DNA from: Triglochin maritima
Lineage: Eukaryota; Streptophyta; Magnoliopsida; Alismatales; Juncaginaceae
NCBI GenBank assembly: GCA_963682175.1
Contig: OY821789.1
Coordinates: 6,014,001 to 6,078,000 of the forward strand
DNA: 64,000 nucleotides
Direction of reading: 5' to 3'
The notes under the pieces were generated by a model that was not told where the DNA came from, searched no databases, and saw nothing but the letters and a program-made list of their open reading frames with translations. How positions within the stretch are numbered: position 1 is the first letter of the stretch; each line of letters opens with the position of its first letter. A program made the position numbers and the translations under genes. This document shows, one piece after another, positions 22,998 through 34,426 of the stretch.

Positions 22998-24009
22998 GTT
23001 AGCTTAGGAATGACATTGGTAATGTTTGTATTTTTACATGTAAATAGTTTGTGAACTGAATATGTAAACATTTTGTACATGTAAACCAAAAAATAAACAA
23101 AACTAAAAATATCTTTGTCTGTTTAGACCTGCACACACGACCGACGATCCCTAAGTAACATGACCGCCAATTCACCCCTGATAGAGTGGATGGTATTGGG
23201 GTCCTTCTCCTTCGTAGGGTCAACATTCAACATTAGGCACCTTATCCAGTATAAAACGAAGGCGCCGCAATCGTTGCTCCCCGGTGGTTGTTGTTAGCTC
23301 TCTTTCCTCAGGATTCTCAGGGGCCAGTCGACCTTGAGTAGATCCCTCCAGTATACAGCCGCATCCGCTGCTGCACATTCATGTAGGCCTACAGTCTGCT
23401 CCGGATCATCACCTTCGCCTAGCTCCCTAGAGAGACTGTTGAATACCAAAATCTCTTTGGACGGGCCATAGACAACCACCAGTGTCCAATGACCTGAAGA
23501 CCAGCATGGTTGGGCGATCACGGTCTGTGTTGGAGACGCACCTACGATTTTAGGGAGGATAAAATCATCAACTTCTCTGCCTTGCCCTCCAAGAATTCGC
23601 CCCGACTCGAATGTGGATATGCATATAACTTTTTCTGGGTGGCGTCTTTCTTCGAGCACCGATAGCATAGCGTCGATAGTTTCATCGCTAATATCCATCC
23701 TAGGCGTTATAAGCTCCTTCAGGTCGGAGCGTTTTAAACTGCACATATCGCCTCTCCAGATGACCTCCCTATTGTCCTTGTTGGGTTCAGTCAGGTTCAG
23801 TAGCATTTTGACCTCATCAACTGACAACGTGCCCAATGCAGGCATGTCAACATCCGGCCTTTTTTTCTTCAGGCTCCTTTGAGCCGCTCTATCTTTTCTT
23901 TTTTGCTCTTCTTCCTTCTTATTCTTCTTGGCCAGATGTTCGCCTTCCTTCAGCTGCTGCTCAACGGTGGCCGTCGAGCGTTTTCTTTTCGCGACCCAGT
24001 TTGCTATCT

Positions 24010-24480
24010 GGGCCTTTCTTTCTTCTTCCTTCTCCTTCTTCTTCTTCTTCTCTTCCTCCTTCTCCAGCATTTTCCTCTTTTCTCCCATCTTCCTCTCCTC
24101 CTCCCTCTTCTCCTCTTCTTCCTTCTTCCTTTCCTCCTCCCTTTTTCTCTCACATTCCTCCTCCTCCCTCTTCCTCTTTTCTCGTTCCTCCTCCTCCTTC
24201 CTCTTCTTCTTTTCTCGTTCCTCCTCCTCCTTCCTCTTCTTCTCTTCTTCTTCCTCCTCCCTCCTCTTTTCTTCTTCCTCCTCCTCCCTCCTCTTCTTCC
24301 TCCTCCCTCCTCTTTTCTTCTTCCTCCTCCTCCCTCCTCTTTTCTTCTTCCTCCTCCTCCATCCTCTTTTCTTCTTCCTCCTCCTTCCTCTTTTTTTCTT
24401 CTTCTTCTTCATCCTCCTTCCTCTTCCTATTCTCTTCCTCCTCCGCCTCCCTCTCCTTCCTATTCTCCTCCTCTTGCTCT
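24010..24480 (-). repeat. Purine-rich microsatellite-like tract coding a Glu/Lys/Arg coil
   Basis: On the minus strand this is nearly all GAG, GAA, AGG and AAG. Two overlapping frames each give long charged runs (EEEEEEKRREEEEEE in one, GGGG and RRKKKRGG runs in the other). The acidic frame from upstream turns to GGGG near 24290, where the acidic frame leading into the Ulp1 domain begins, showing an indel that is not a multiple of three. Confidence 0.8.
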
Positions 24481-25027
24481 CGCTCGTTCTCCCCACCAGG
24501 GACTCCAGTTGTCCCTGTCCCTCGAAGATATATAATATCTTTCCTGAGCCTCCCACACTCTTCCTGGGAAATCCTCAGTTCTTCCCTGAGGTCGTGTACC
24601 TGTTCTGTGGCCTTCTTAAGGGCAGCTTCGGCCCTCAGCCATTTTGTCTTCACCTCACTCAGCTCCAATTCTTGGAGCAGCGGGTCGAATGGAATGCTGC
24701 AGTCTGCCAGTTGGAGCCTTGGCAAACTGACGGTTGAAGTTGAGCTCTTTCGAACAGGACCAATAAGTTGCAGCTCCCTTTCACTCATTGATGGAGCCCC
24801 CATCAGGTCGAACGTGCCGTCGTAAATCCGATGTAAGGTAATTCCACGTTCCTCCCATTTCCTCAGGGTTAATCGTTTCCCAAACATCTCCGTCCATCTT
24901 TTCATCCGTGGGAAAACTCCAGTTCTGGGCTCCCCCAATTTAAATTTCTCACAAAGCCACACCTTCAAATGGAAAGGAAAAAAATGAGAACTACTATACC
25001 AACGTACCTTCATATTCGAAAGACAAC

Positions 25028-25746
25028 TGAATCCGAACATACATTAAACGTAAACCGAACAGACACCCAACTTAATCCGAACAGACGGACTTCTTATTCC
25101 GAACAGACACACGTCTTATTCCGAACAGACCCACCACTTAATCCGAACAGACCCACCCCTTAATGCGAACAGACTCACCATGTATTTCGAACAGACTCAC
25201 AATGTATTCCGAACTGACTCACAATGTATTCCGAACAGACCCAACACTTAATCCGAACAACCCCACCACATATTCCGAACAGCCCCACCACTTAATCCGA
25301 ACAGACTCACAACATATTCCGAACAGACTCACAACGTATTCCGAACAGACCCACCACTTAATCCGAACAGACGCACCACCTCACCCGAACAGACGCACCA
25401 CTTAATCCGAACAGACGCATCACTTAATCCGAACAGACGCACCACTTAATCCGAACAGACACCCAACTTAATCCGAACAGACTCACCACTTAATCCGAAC
25501 AAACGCACCACTTAATCCGAACAGACACCCAATTTAATCCGAACAGACGCACCACTTATTCCGAACAGACTCACCACTTAATCCGAACAGACCCACCATT
25601 TAACCCCAACAGACCCACCACTTAACCCGAACAGACCCACCATTTAATCCGAACGGACTCACCACTTAATCCGAACAGACCCACCACTTAATCCGAACAG
25701 ACTCACAACGTATTCCGAACAGACACACATCGTCTTCCGAAAAGAA
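25028..25746 (-). repeat. 22-bp minisatellite array C, in the Ulp1 gene intron
   Basis: About 32 units of the same 22-bp family in the opposite orientation (TTAATCCGAACAGAC on the plus strand). Array C lies inside intron 24963-25799 of the minus-strand PMD-Ulp1 gene, so it too is in the sense direction of its gene. The unit spectrum (AGTGGTGGGTC, AGTGGTGCGTC) differs from arrays A and B. Confidence 0.95.
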
Positions 25747-26144
25747 CAAAAACAAAAAAAGAGGAAGAGAGGAAGTGTGAAGCAGGAACAAAAACTTACG
25801 TGTAGTATGGCAACACAACCTTCGACGTTCCCCTGCCGCATTATGAAATTCCCTGCCTTTTTCCTCTCCTGCAGTACTAAACTTGCTTTCTCGAGGCCTC
25901 CAACCAGGGTTTTGTGAACTGCACTTGCCCATGCGTAGCTGCTTAGGCGTTTGATGTTCCTTAGAGGGTGCATGAACCATTCCTTCGGTCGCAGCGTTCC
26001 ATCATAGAACAAAAAATTGTTGAAGATGCATCTCACAGGGTTTTTTTGAGGGAATTCGGGTTTTTGTCCATCAACAGAGCCATGAAATTTCCTTTGTACT
26101 TCACGTTGGTGAGATCTTTCCTTTTTCATGCATAAATCCATGTA

Positions 26145-28413
26145 GTATCTTGCTCACATTCATTGAGGACAATGCATGATTTAGGTGTGGGGGTGTTTAT
26201 GTATATATTTATCTATATATCTGTTCTTTTATCTCTCAAAAAAACAAAAAAACAAAAAAAAAATCAATGTTTCATAACATAGCTTAAGATTGAACTACCA
26301 AAACCCGAGTACAAATTGCATTGAATTTTTTGTTCCTTATTATATAATTCTGCTTGTAGAAACTATGACATAAATCTAAGTTCCAAAGAAATAACCCATT
26401 CCCCTTTAAGACATGTATGCACTTAAATTGGATGAATCAAATCTTTGAAGTGGTTGATAAAAAGCAGAGGTTGAGGAAAATATACCGGGAAGTGTGGACT
26501 TCTAAATAGCAATTAAGCCTTGAGGAAAATAAAATTAAAAATAAAGGAATAAAGTGAGGAAAACACATTCTGCAAAATGATTACAAAAGCCCAAGCCTTT
26601 GAGTCACTGGTCCGTAGGGGTATCTTAAAACCCGGTAACTTGAGTCTATCAGCTCGGGATTATCGACCAAACTCGCTACACGAATGCAAAAAGGGTAAAA
26701 GTGTCAGAAAAAGCAAATGTGTTGAATCACGGAAAAAAAAATACTTTAAGATACTCAAGGCCCAAAGCTAAAAGAATGATCCATGTCATGGTTGATCCGA
26801 ATGATACTTCACCACCAGAGGAGGCGTGCAAAATAATTTAAGTGATAACATGTGTAGAAGGGTTAGTGGTGTGAATATTGGAGGAATGAAGATCAAGTCA
26901 GAATTTTGATGAGTTAGATTTATATAATGAGCATGCAAGAATTCTAAGTGAGATGTATATGGTTGAGGTGGGGATATTGAAAGTTGTTAATGGAATGTTG
27001 AATTAAGACTTTGTGGGTGTGTCAACTGAAAACTCTCACGAGACAAAACTCGTCCTCTAAGGAAACTTGGGGGTTTAAAGGCTTGTTGCACATGCTAAGT
27101 GCAACCGTGATTCCTACGAAAGTGAGTTAGGATTTCCCTGTTTTCATTTCTCTTATGTTCTGTTTTGCTAGGGACTAGCAAAATCTAGGTGTGGGGGTAT
27201 TTGATGCATTGCATACATTGCATCATATGTCTTTCATTTAGATTACTTTTATATCAATAAATGCTACTAAGGTATGTGTTTAGTCTTATTTACAGAATAC
27301 AGGGACCTGAATGCAAATTACCCACATCCCGAGCATAAACGCGTACAAAAGACTCGTTTCTATCATAAAGACCAAGTTCAAGTTTATCGGGTTTCAAATG
27401 GAAATGTATCCAAGCATAAAAGCATTCAAGACCTAATTACGAAAAGAACAATGACTTAAGCACAAAAGTAGTCGGGGAGTTAATTGCAAAAAGTCAAGGA
27501 CCTAATTACAAATCACGAGTAGCTTTTATTATTATGGAGAAAATATAAAGAAAAATCAATGTGGATCTCCAAATATATGAAGAAATTAATTCGGATCTCC
27601 AAAGATATGCAAGAATCAATCCAGACGCGCAAATGACATTGAAATCATACCATAAACACACAGGAAAAATCCGGGTCGATTCGGAGCCAAAAAGGTGGCA
27701 ATTCCGCCGCACCTCAAGAGCAAATTGCGGCGAATCCGCCGCACAAAATTAGATTCGTGCTCTAAAAATTTTACCGGTTGCGTGTTGACGCGTGTACTTT
27801 CTTATTTCATGCTTAGGTCCCTTGTATCGGCTATAAATAGCCCCGAGAACGATGTTGTGAGGAGTTCTTCCTTTTGTTCCATAATTTAGCAATAAAATTC
27901 TGTTTCTTTTATTTTATGTTTTTAATTTTCTTTTCTTAGTTTCTCTAGGACCCCTTCTCCCTCCCTCCATCTATGAGTTTCTAACTCTTTCCAAAGGGTG
28001 GGGGTGACGGATTTAGGGTGATGAGAAGAGAAGATGTTATTATTTTAATTTCGTATTAGTATGTTTTGATTACTTGAGTTTATGTTAAATCATTTATCAT
28101 GTAATGCTTTATAACTAATATGATTTATTATAAGTTTCAGAATTCTCTAATCTAAACCCGATATCTAAACCTCCACCCAACGGAATTCACCATCTTTGTT
28201 CTTGTTTTAGTTTTATTTGTTCTTGTTTCTTGCTTTAGATAATAAAAACCAAAAATCTCAAAAACCCAATTTATTCTTCTCTCCTTCTTTCCCCAATCGA
28301 AATCACACTAATAACAAATCTCTCACTCCTTGTGTTCGACCCGTATTTGCCACGTCTTCATTGACACCGTGCACTTGCGGTATAAATTTAATTCTCATCA
28401 TTGGGTGTTGTCA
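26145..28413 (+). mobile_element. 5'-truncated Ty3/gypsy (Tat/Athila-like) retrotransposon with 3' LTR
   Basis: It starts with a segment (CATTGAGGACAATGCATG, then GATTTAGGTGTGGGGGTG) typical of the region after pol in Tat/Athila-type elements. A noncoding stretch and a second polypurine-like tract CTAGGTGTGGGGGTA at about 27186-27200 follow. The LTR runs from TGATGCATTG at 27202 to TGTTGTCA at 28413 (1.2 kb). The right junction is sharp against coding DNA of the PMD-Ulp1 gene. The left junction is only approximate and no TSD is visible, so the 5' part was lost or never inserted. No coding region remains. Confidence 0.7.
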
Positions 28414-29212
28414 AATTTTCACCCCCTCTCGCTTCTGGACGCGCAATGGTTCCATCACCACGGCCTTCCCATGCGTACGTAACCCCAAAATTAGGGCGAT
28501 GTCTTCCGGTGTAAGGGGAACTACCCCTGATCCTATTCTCAGCCCCACCTCCTCCGTATCGTAGTGCTCGACGAACCAACCGACTATTTCGTTGTCCGTC
28601 GTAATGTTAGGAAGGTTTAGGAAGTGACCGAATGGGGTGCTACGGAAAGCCTCCTTCTCCACCTTATTCATCCGGTCAAACTGCTTTCGGATGGCCTTCC
28701 AGGAGCATCGTGATTCCCGGAAGTAGTACGTGGTTCCCTAAAACCAATAATTTAATAAACGGAAGTTCATCAAAAAAAATAACGACCCAGGGAAAGAAAA
28801 AATTAGAGACCCACCGGTTCTGGGACGTGTTCGATATCGACGGCCGGAGTTGAAGATTCCATTATCGTTTACAAGGTGCGCTTCACTGGGAAAGAAAGTC
28901 GGGAAAGCTTCACAGGTGCGCTTCCTACGTTCACAGATAAGAAAGAAAGAAAGCGAGAGTCTTCCTTTTGTTCTGGATATGTTATCTTCCTCGGTATCCG
29001 AACCGTCGTTCGTAGGGTGTCTGTCGCTGTCTAATCTGGAAACGAACCGTCCTTCTTCGAAAACCGTCAAAAAAAATTTAAAACAATTTGAGGCGCGTTC
29101 GGAAGGAAAGCGTGACATGGCAATCCGAGTAGACGCTGACTCAGCCACTTTTTGAAGCCACGTAGGACGCGTCCGTGACGCCCGCGTCCGTGTATAAGGA
29201 CTCTAAATAATA

Positions 29213-30013
29213 CATAACTACATAAATGAACTTAATTATTAAAATCAAGACAACCAATTATAAAACAAATATACCATGTCCAATTCCACATGTCCCTTCC
29301 AAATTAAAGAGACGTACACCGTATTCATTTAGCATATTTTACCGGCCAACGAGTCAGTTACCATAATTTCCTCCGACAAGAATCCAGAACATGTAATCCG
29401 AGATCTCCCAAATCTCGCTCAGATACGGACCACGTGAGCTCACACGCCTCATGCTCCCTCCCATTGCATGCAAGTCCTTGTCCCGCATCTGTTGCGACAA
29501 GACAACACCTCCCAAAAGAAGTCTCCAATCAGATGACCTACAAACCTACGACCTAACCTTTACACTGCTCTGCTCTACCTTCTGCTCAGGTGCTTCTGCT
29601 CTTCCCATTCTTTTGCACTTATACAGCTGCATCGTGTCAGTCAAATGAGTAAGGCAAGATAAGAGAATGGAACTGGAATCATATCTTTGAATGGATTTTC
29701 ATGGATGGATGCGTACGGGTCGGTCCACAGGTTTTTCCTTTTATGTATGGGGTGCAGGGACTTTGACCCCAGTGTCTTCTTTTTTGGACGGACTCGTTTG
29801 GTTTAGACCTATTTTGCCAGGTTCGTGGTGGTGAGATTTCTATTTTTCGATCTTTTGTCATCATATAGTTAGTTTAGTTAATTATGAGAATAAAAGTTTT
29901 TTTGTCGTTGTTGTCGACTTGTTGTGTAGTTAGTTAATTACGAGCTGGGAGATTAGATTAATACACCGGGTGTTTAAGTTTGTCTTAGGGTCGTTTGAAT
30001 GACCCAGATATGC
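29213..30013. other. Noncoding stretch right of the MULE
   Basis: AT-rich DNA with no supported gene. Short frames at 29451-29648 and 29679-29864 carry no recognisable motif. Confidence 0.5.
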
Positions 30014-30367
30014 TGTGAAATCTAACTAGTGCACCACCTCAACAAAACGTAAACACTTAGGTGAATAGTAATGGATTCAACTGTCTTATAGAGTGTTGCA
30101 CACAACTTGTGTTTAACAATGTGTGACCATTTGCTCAACACTCCCCTGCACGCGTGACTAGGATAATTTTCTCCGTGTCTACGCGTAGATAATATAGGTT
30201 GAAGTGAGCCCCCACAGGTCAATCAACATGCTCTGATACCATGTGAAACTTAGCTGATCCACTACCTCAACAAAACCTAAACATTTAAGTGAAGTAAAAT
30301 TATTCAAGTCTATTATAGAGTGTTGCACACAAATTGTATTTAACAATGTGGGACTATTTGCTCAACA
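30014..30367 (-). mobile_element. TRIM (terminal-repeat retrotransposon in miniature)
   Basis: Two direct repeats of 127 and 126 bp (30014-30140 and 30242-30367) start TGTGAAA and end GCTCAACA, and look roughly 80 percent alike. Between them are 101 bp. Next to the right repeat is GCTCTGATACCA, the reverse of an initiator-Met tRNA primer site. Next to the left repeat is CTCCCCTGCAC, the reverse of a polypurine tract. So the element reads on the minus strand and has no coding capacity. The flanking five bases are TATGC and TACGT, a TSD with two transitions at best. Confidence 0.8.
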
Positions 30368-31896
30368 TACGTTGACTTCATTATCCGTCAAAACTTGATT
30401 GGTTACATTATTATAACTTCATTATTACAACTCTTAGGCATTTTCGAGTGATATTGAAGATGAGTTTGACAACGTGATAATATTTGAGTTATATGAATGA
30501 AGTTGATTACATTCTAATATAATTAGATTATGACTTCTAATGAGGTAATTCAATTGCATTTTATTACGTTCGTAATTTGATCATGAAATGATTACAACAT
30601 TCAATTTTCTTAACTAAATAGTAGAATGTCATTCAACATTTAATATGATTATGTTATACCTTTGATTACAGCAAAACAAGCATGATCTTAAACTCATTTG
30701 TTATCACTACAACAATAGGCTCCTAGACTCTAATTACCGACGCTCCAGCAGTTGATCGATTTTAAGTTATCTATCACAACAAAACTAATCATTGACAAAC
30801 ATACAAATGATAATACAAAAGAAAAAATAAAACTTAAAGGAGTTACAATGCAATCACAATAAAAAGTTACATGTCAAAATTATCAAACGAAGAAACCCAA
30901 AAATGGCAAACGGTTTTTTTTATCAGAGAAATGTCAGCTTTACCCTTCAACTTTGTCAAGAATGTATTTGAACATACCTGACGAGAAATAATAATATGTA
31001 AGCTTTATTTTGAAAAATTAAGTGGGAACTTTTCTTTTTTTATCTTATCTACTATACTATCTACTCAATTTAAAATCTCATAGCAGTTTCAATTCTTGTT
31101 ATTGAAATCTCAAAAGATAAAATATCTCATAAGTCGGTTGGTCAGTACCTCAGTGGGAGGCTGGAGCCTTCTTAACGTCCATCCACCACAAGATATTTCT
31201 TGAAACCTAATTATCCTCATTAACGCTAGACTATCTGCTAGCTTTTATTTTGCATGTATTACTTATCGCCAGAATTCTTTGGCAGATTTCTAGGAAACTT
31301 TGTATTGTTATTTTGATTTGGGAGCTGAGTTACATAGCTCCTAAAACCTTATTTTTAATGCCATTAAAACTTCTTAAAAAAACCTCTTTAAGGAAAATGT
31401 TTTTTTCCTTCTTTTTTTGAAAGTTCATTAAGGAAAATGGAGGAAAATGTTTGGTGAACTTGCTTCTGCACACGTTTTTGTACTCGTCTAAGGTGAACGA
31501 AGTAAAGGTGACTGACATATGGAGGTGGAGCGCTAAAAGCCTTTTTAATTTTTTTTATTGTCACTGACTCACTACCACTTGGTGGTTTTGATAAAAACTA
31601 GTACAACGTACACCCACCTATGTCAGTCAAGCTGTCAACACAAGTCTCGTTCTAAACGAGTTTTATATTATATTTTCAAAGACAAAAATGAGAGGAAAAT
31701 TTCAATTTGCTCATCTTATCATTTGTTTGTGACAAATTATTGAACAAAAAATTGCGAGGAAAATTTTCGTTGTCCATTGAGGTTTCAAATATTGTCCCCC
31801 ACTTTTAGCTAATGTTGAAATTATTATAATTTTTAATAATATGTGTTCTGATAATATTGAAATGAAGTCACCAATTTTCTCTCTCATTTCATCTAA
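30368..31896. other. AT-rich stretch, no gene seen
   Basis: No coding, RNA or repeat feature can be supported. The short frames present are AT-rich and without motifs. Confidence 0.5.
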
Positions 31897-32315
31897 GATC
31901 ACCATTAACTACGCCCAAACACTTCCCACGCGTCTTGTTTTATTTCTCAACCACATCATATTTTCTCTATGTCACGTCAGTACAAATCAACTCTCCCCAA
32001 AATTTCCATAACCACACTCATAAACAACCTAAACGCTTTATATTCTCTCTCATCCACATCATTTGGGGATTAATTTTGAGTAAAACACAAAAACATATTA
32101 AAAATATAAACAAATAAAAAATAACTTTTTAATAAAATAATAATTTAAAATAAATTTTAAAATAATCATTAACATATTTTAATATTAAAAAAAATATCAT
32201 CAACCAATGGGGGCACGTGTCCCATCCCTTGGTCGGTGGATGTGATATTAATTATTCCGAAATTTTGCTTATGTGTCGGGCGATTGGTTCATCAGCCTGA
32301 CTGATAATAGTGGTC
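31897..32315. mobile_element. Harbinger-type (Tourist-like) MITE, 419 bp
   Basis: TAA is duplicated at 31894-31896 and 32316-32318. The ends GATCACCATTAACTACG and (reversed) GACCACTATTATCAG match each other and resemble the GAGCATCATTAACGACG terminus of the full Harbinger in this window. The left part has the family's CACGTCAG motif. The right part has a GC-rich block (GGGGGCACGTGTCCC). Confidence 0.8.
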
Positions 32316-33966
32316 TAAGGGCACTTAAATTGGGCGTCCGATCGTCACGCAAGCACCCCCAAGGCGGCAGTCAATATGTTTAATATTTTCGACCTGATCA
32401 TATAACTTTTAATCTCTTATTTAAAAGTGAAACACAAATCCAAAAAACCAGACACAACATCTTATTAATTCAATTCCAAATTTTCTGAATTTTACAAACT
32501 TTCCAACTTGAACGCAATTACATAATAATCACAAAAAGACAGTTCTACGAACCTCACCAAGAAAAACCAACTTATGGCTATACAAGGTATGCAACAATCA
32601 AATTAATTTACCTTCTAACCCTGACAAGCGGAAATACACCAAATCATTACCATTCACTCCGCCTTCCAGTCGACACCCATAAGAAAACCAATCTTTATCT
32701 AAAACACCCATAAGAAAAATGGCGAAATTCTAATACCGTCTAAATTATCTCTTCTTATTTCTGACATGACCTGTGCACGTGATCTTCTGAAAACTGGTTT
32801 TGGATGGATTGATGGATGTGTATGACACGTGAAGGCCTTATATTGGTCGGTCCATTGCGGCTGTTCCGTGGTTAATGGGCCACAAAGATTCCTCCCTCGA
32901 GCTTTGGAGGAATCTCATGCATGTGCCAACACGTGCCCTCCACGTTTGACGTCCCTTGTCTTCTCCGTACATATGGTTTCTTCCCAAGTCAACCTACACG
33001 ACCTAGCTTTGTGCTTTGCACTAGGAGTCTAGGACTAAACAAATAATTATTCAAATTAATAACAATAAAAAACACATTCTTTACTTGCAAGATGCTTGGA
33101 CACGACTCAACCCTCATGCAGCTGCTGTTGTGGAAATTTTGGGTTTGAATTCCACCCAATGCATCGATGCAAGTTCTTCTAGACGTTCTGGTATATCATT
33201 AACTTTTATTGCATTCAATTGATATTGGTTTTTGCATGGTTTTGGAGATATTGTTATTCATAGAGTCGAGTTGGATGATTGTAACGAAAACTCGACACGT
33301 ATATATGATTCCATCATAAAAGTATAAAATATGAGTTGACAAATAAGAGATGGTCCTGGCATGGCATGTATCATGTATGTATGTGTGGGAATCTGGAGTT
33401 GTGTTGTTGGTAGAAGAGTGTGTCCCACTCCTCGTGAAGTGAACGTGGAATGGACCCAACGTATCGTTTTAAGATCTGGAGACAAATCGGTCCGTGCATC
33501 CACGACAGTTACAACGCCTCATATCATGAGTTAAATCAACGGATTAGGTAACGAGTACTAATTCTCAGTTAAATGTTGCTTCACAGAGTTCAAGTCATAT
33601 TTTTGCAGTTATGGTTTTTCTTCTTTTCTGTGGTTTCCACCGAAAAACATGCATTAACACAAGTATCCGACCTAGGGCAACAAAGATTATATATATACAC
33701 ACACACACATGAATTCTCTATTGAGTCCAGAGCTTAATTTTTCTAAATAAAGCCTCCACAATATTCACCACTCATTTCAATTGTAAGTTAGATTAAGAAA
33801 AAAACGGTTATGCTAATAATTGATGATATTAACTGTAAATAAAATTCAATGGTGAGATTGTAGAGAGCTTAAACTAAATTTGATGAGCCCTGAGTTCACT
33901 AGAATTTGACCCTATATATATATAGATGTGTATATGTGTGGCCCCACAAATTCATTTACATACATC
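32316..33966. other. Noncoding stretch between two MITEs
   Basis: AT-rich, with a short TA/CA repeat near 33690-33710. No gene or element is recognisable. Confidence 0.5.
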
Positions 33967-34426
33967 GACCACCACTAACATCATCTGGGCAGTTTTCGGG
34001 TGCTCGGTTTTCTCTCTCAGTCACGTCAAGTTCTCTCTCTGCCACGTCAGCTCAAATCACCCACTGAAATTTTTCGTAACCACAACCAGAAACAACTTAA
34101 GCGCCTTACATTCTCTCATCTTCACGTTATTTGAGGATCAATTCTAGGTAAAACACAAAAAATTGTCAAAAAAATTATATAAACAAATAAAAACATATTT
34201 TCATAATTTGTTTTTTGAAAAAAATAAATAAATAATTTTTAAAATAATTTTGAAATCAAAAAATCAATAATTTTGAAAATAATTTTGAAATCAAAAAATC
34301 AAAAAAAACAATCCGAGGGGACTCATACCCCCAGATCTGGCACTCGGGAACCGCCCTCCTGTTAAGGGAGGACATTTCGGGTGCCGGGGCTAGACGCCCG
34401 AAAAAGATCACCCTTTTAAGGTGGTC
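33967..34426. mobile_element. Harbinger-type MITE, about 460 bp
   Basis: The left end GACCACCACTAACATC, TTTTCGGGTGCTCGG and CTCTCTCAGTCACGTCA, and the reversed right end GACCACCTTAAAAGG and TTTTTCGGGCGTC, form an imperfect inverted repeat of the same family as the full Harbinger. The interior is AT-rich with a GC-rich block at 34316-34410. The flanking trinucleotides (ATC and TTA) do not match, so the TSD is unproven. Confidence 0.65.

Larger units (their letters stand above)
23123..28862 (-). pseudogene. Plant mobile domain plus Ulp1 (C48) protease gene of the MULE, interrupted
   Basis: Exon 1 is 28815-28862 (16 codons). Exon 2 starts at 28737 after a 77-bp intron and codes the first part of a plant mobile domain (TPFGHFLNLP, LTPEDIALILGLRTHGKAV). 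It is cut at 28413 by a retrotransposon and resumes below about 26141 (LFYDGTLRPKEW, SSYAWASAV) to the donor at 25800. After an intron (24963-25799, minisatellite inside) the last exon starts at 24962 with VWLCEKF, then a helical segment, a long Glu/Lys/Arg tract and a Ulp1 domain. The active-site His is in SSGHWTLVV, the usual Asp position reads VFNSL, and the Cys box is NDCGAF. An in-frame TAA at 23294-23296 lies between His and Cys, and the true end is TAA at 23123. The purine tract also changes frame near 24290. Ulp1 family proteases cleave SUMO or related modifiers; the role in MULEs is unknown. Confidence 0.82.
18517..29203. mobile_element. Mutator-like element with convergent transposase and PMD-Ulp1 genes
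   Basis: The 9-bp TAAATAATA is duplicated at 18508-18516 and 29204-29212, the length typical of MULEs. The ends are imperfect inverted repeats sharing GGACGCG-GCGTC, GACGCG, TGGC and CAGCGTCT-like blocks within the first 90 bp. The body holds a FAR1/MURA-type transposase starting about 300 bp from the left end, and a PMD/Ulp1-protease gene starting about 340 bp from the right end and read toward it. The layout is like mudrA/mudrB in maize MuDR, but with an Ulp1 gene in the second place. Three minisatellite arrays and a Ty3/gypsy fragment add length. Plant MULEs carrying Ulp1-like genes are known (Kaonashi type). Confidence 0.88.

Noticed and set aside
23836..24825. Long plus-strand frames rich in Ser, Pro, Leu and Phe (up to 329 codons)
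   Set aside because: They are the antisense of the purine-rich Glu/Lys/Arg tract of the Ulp1 gene and have no domain.
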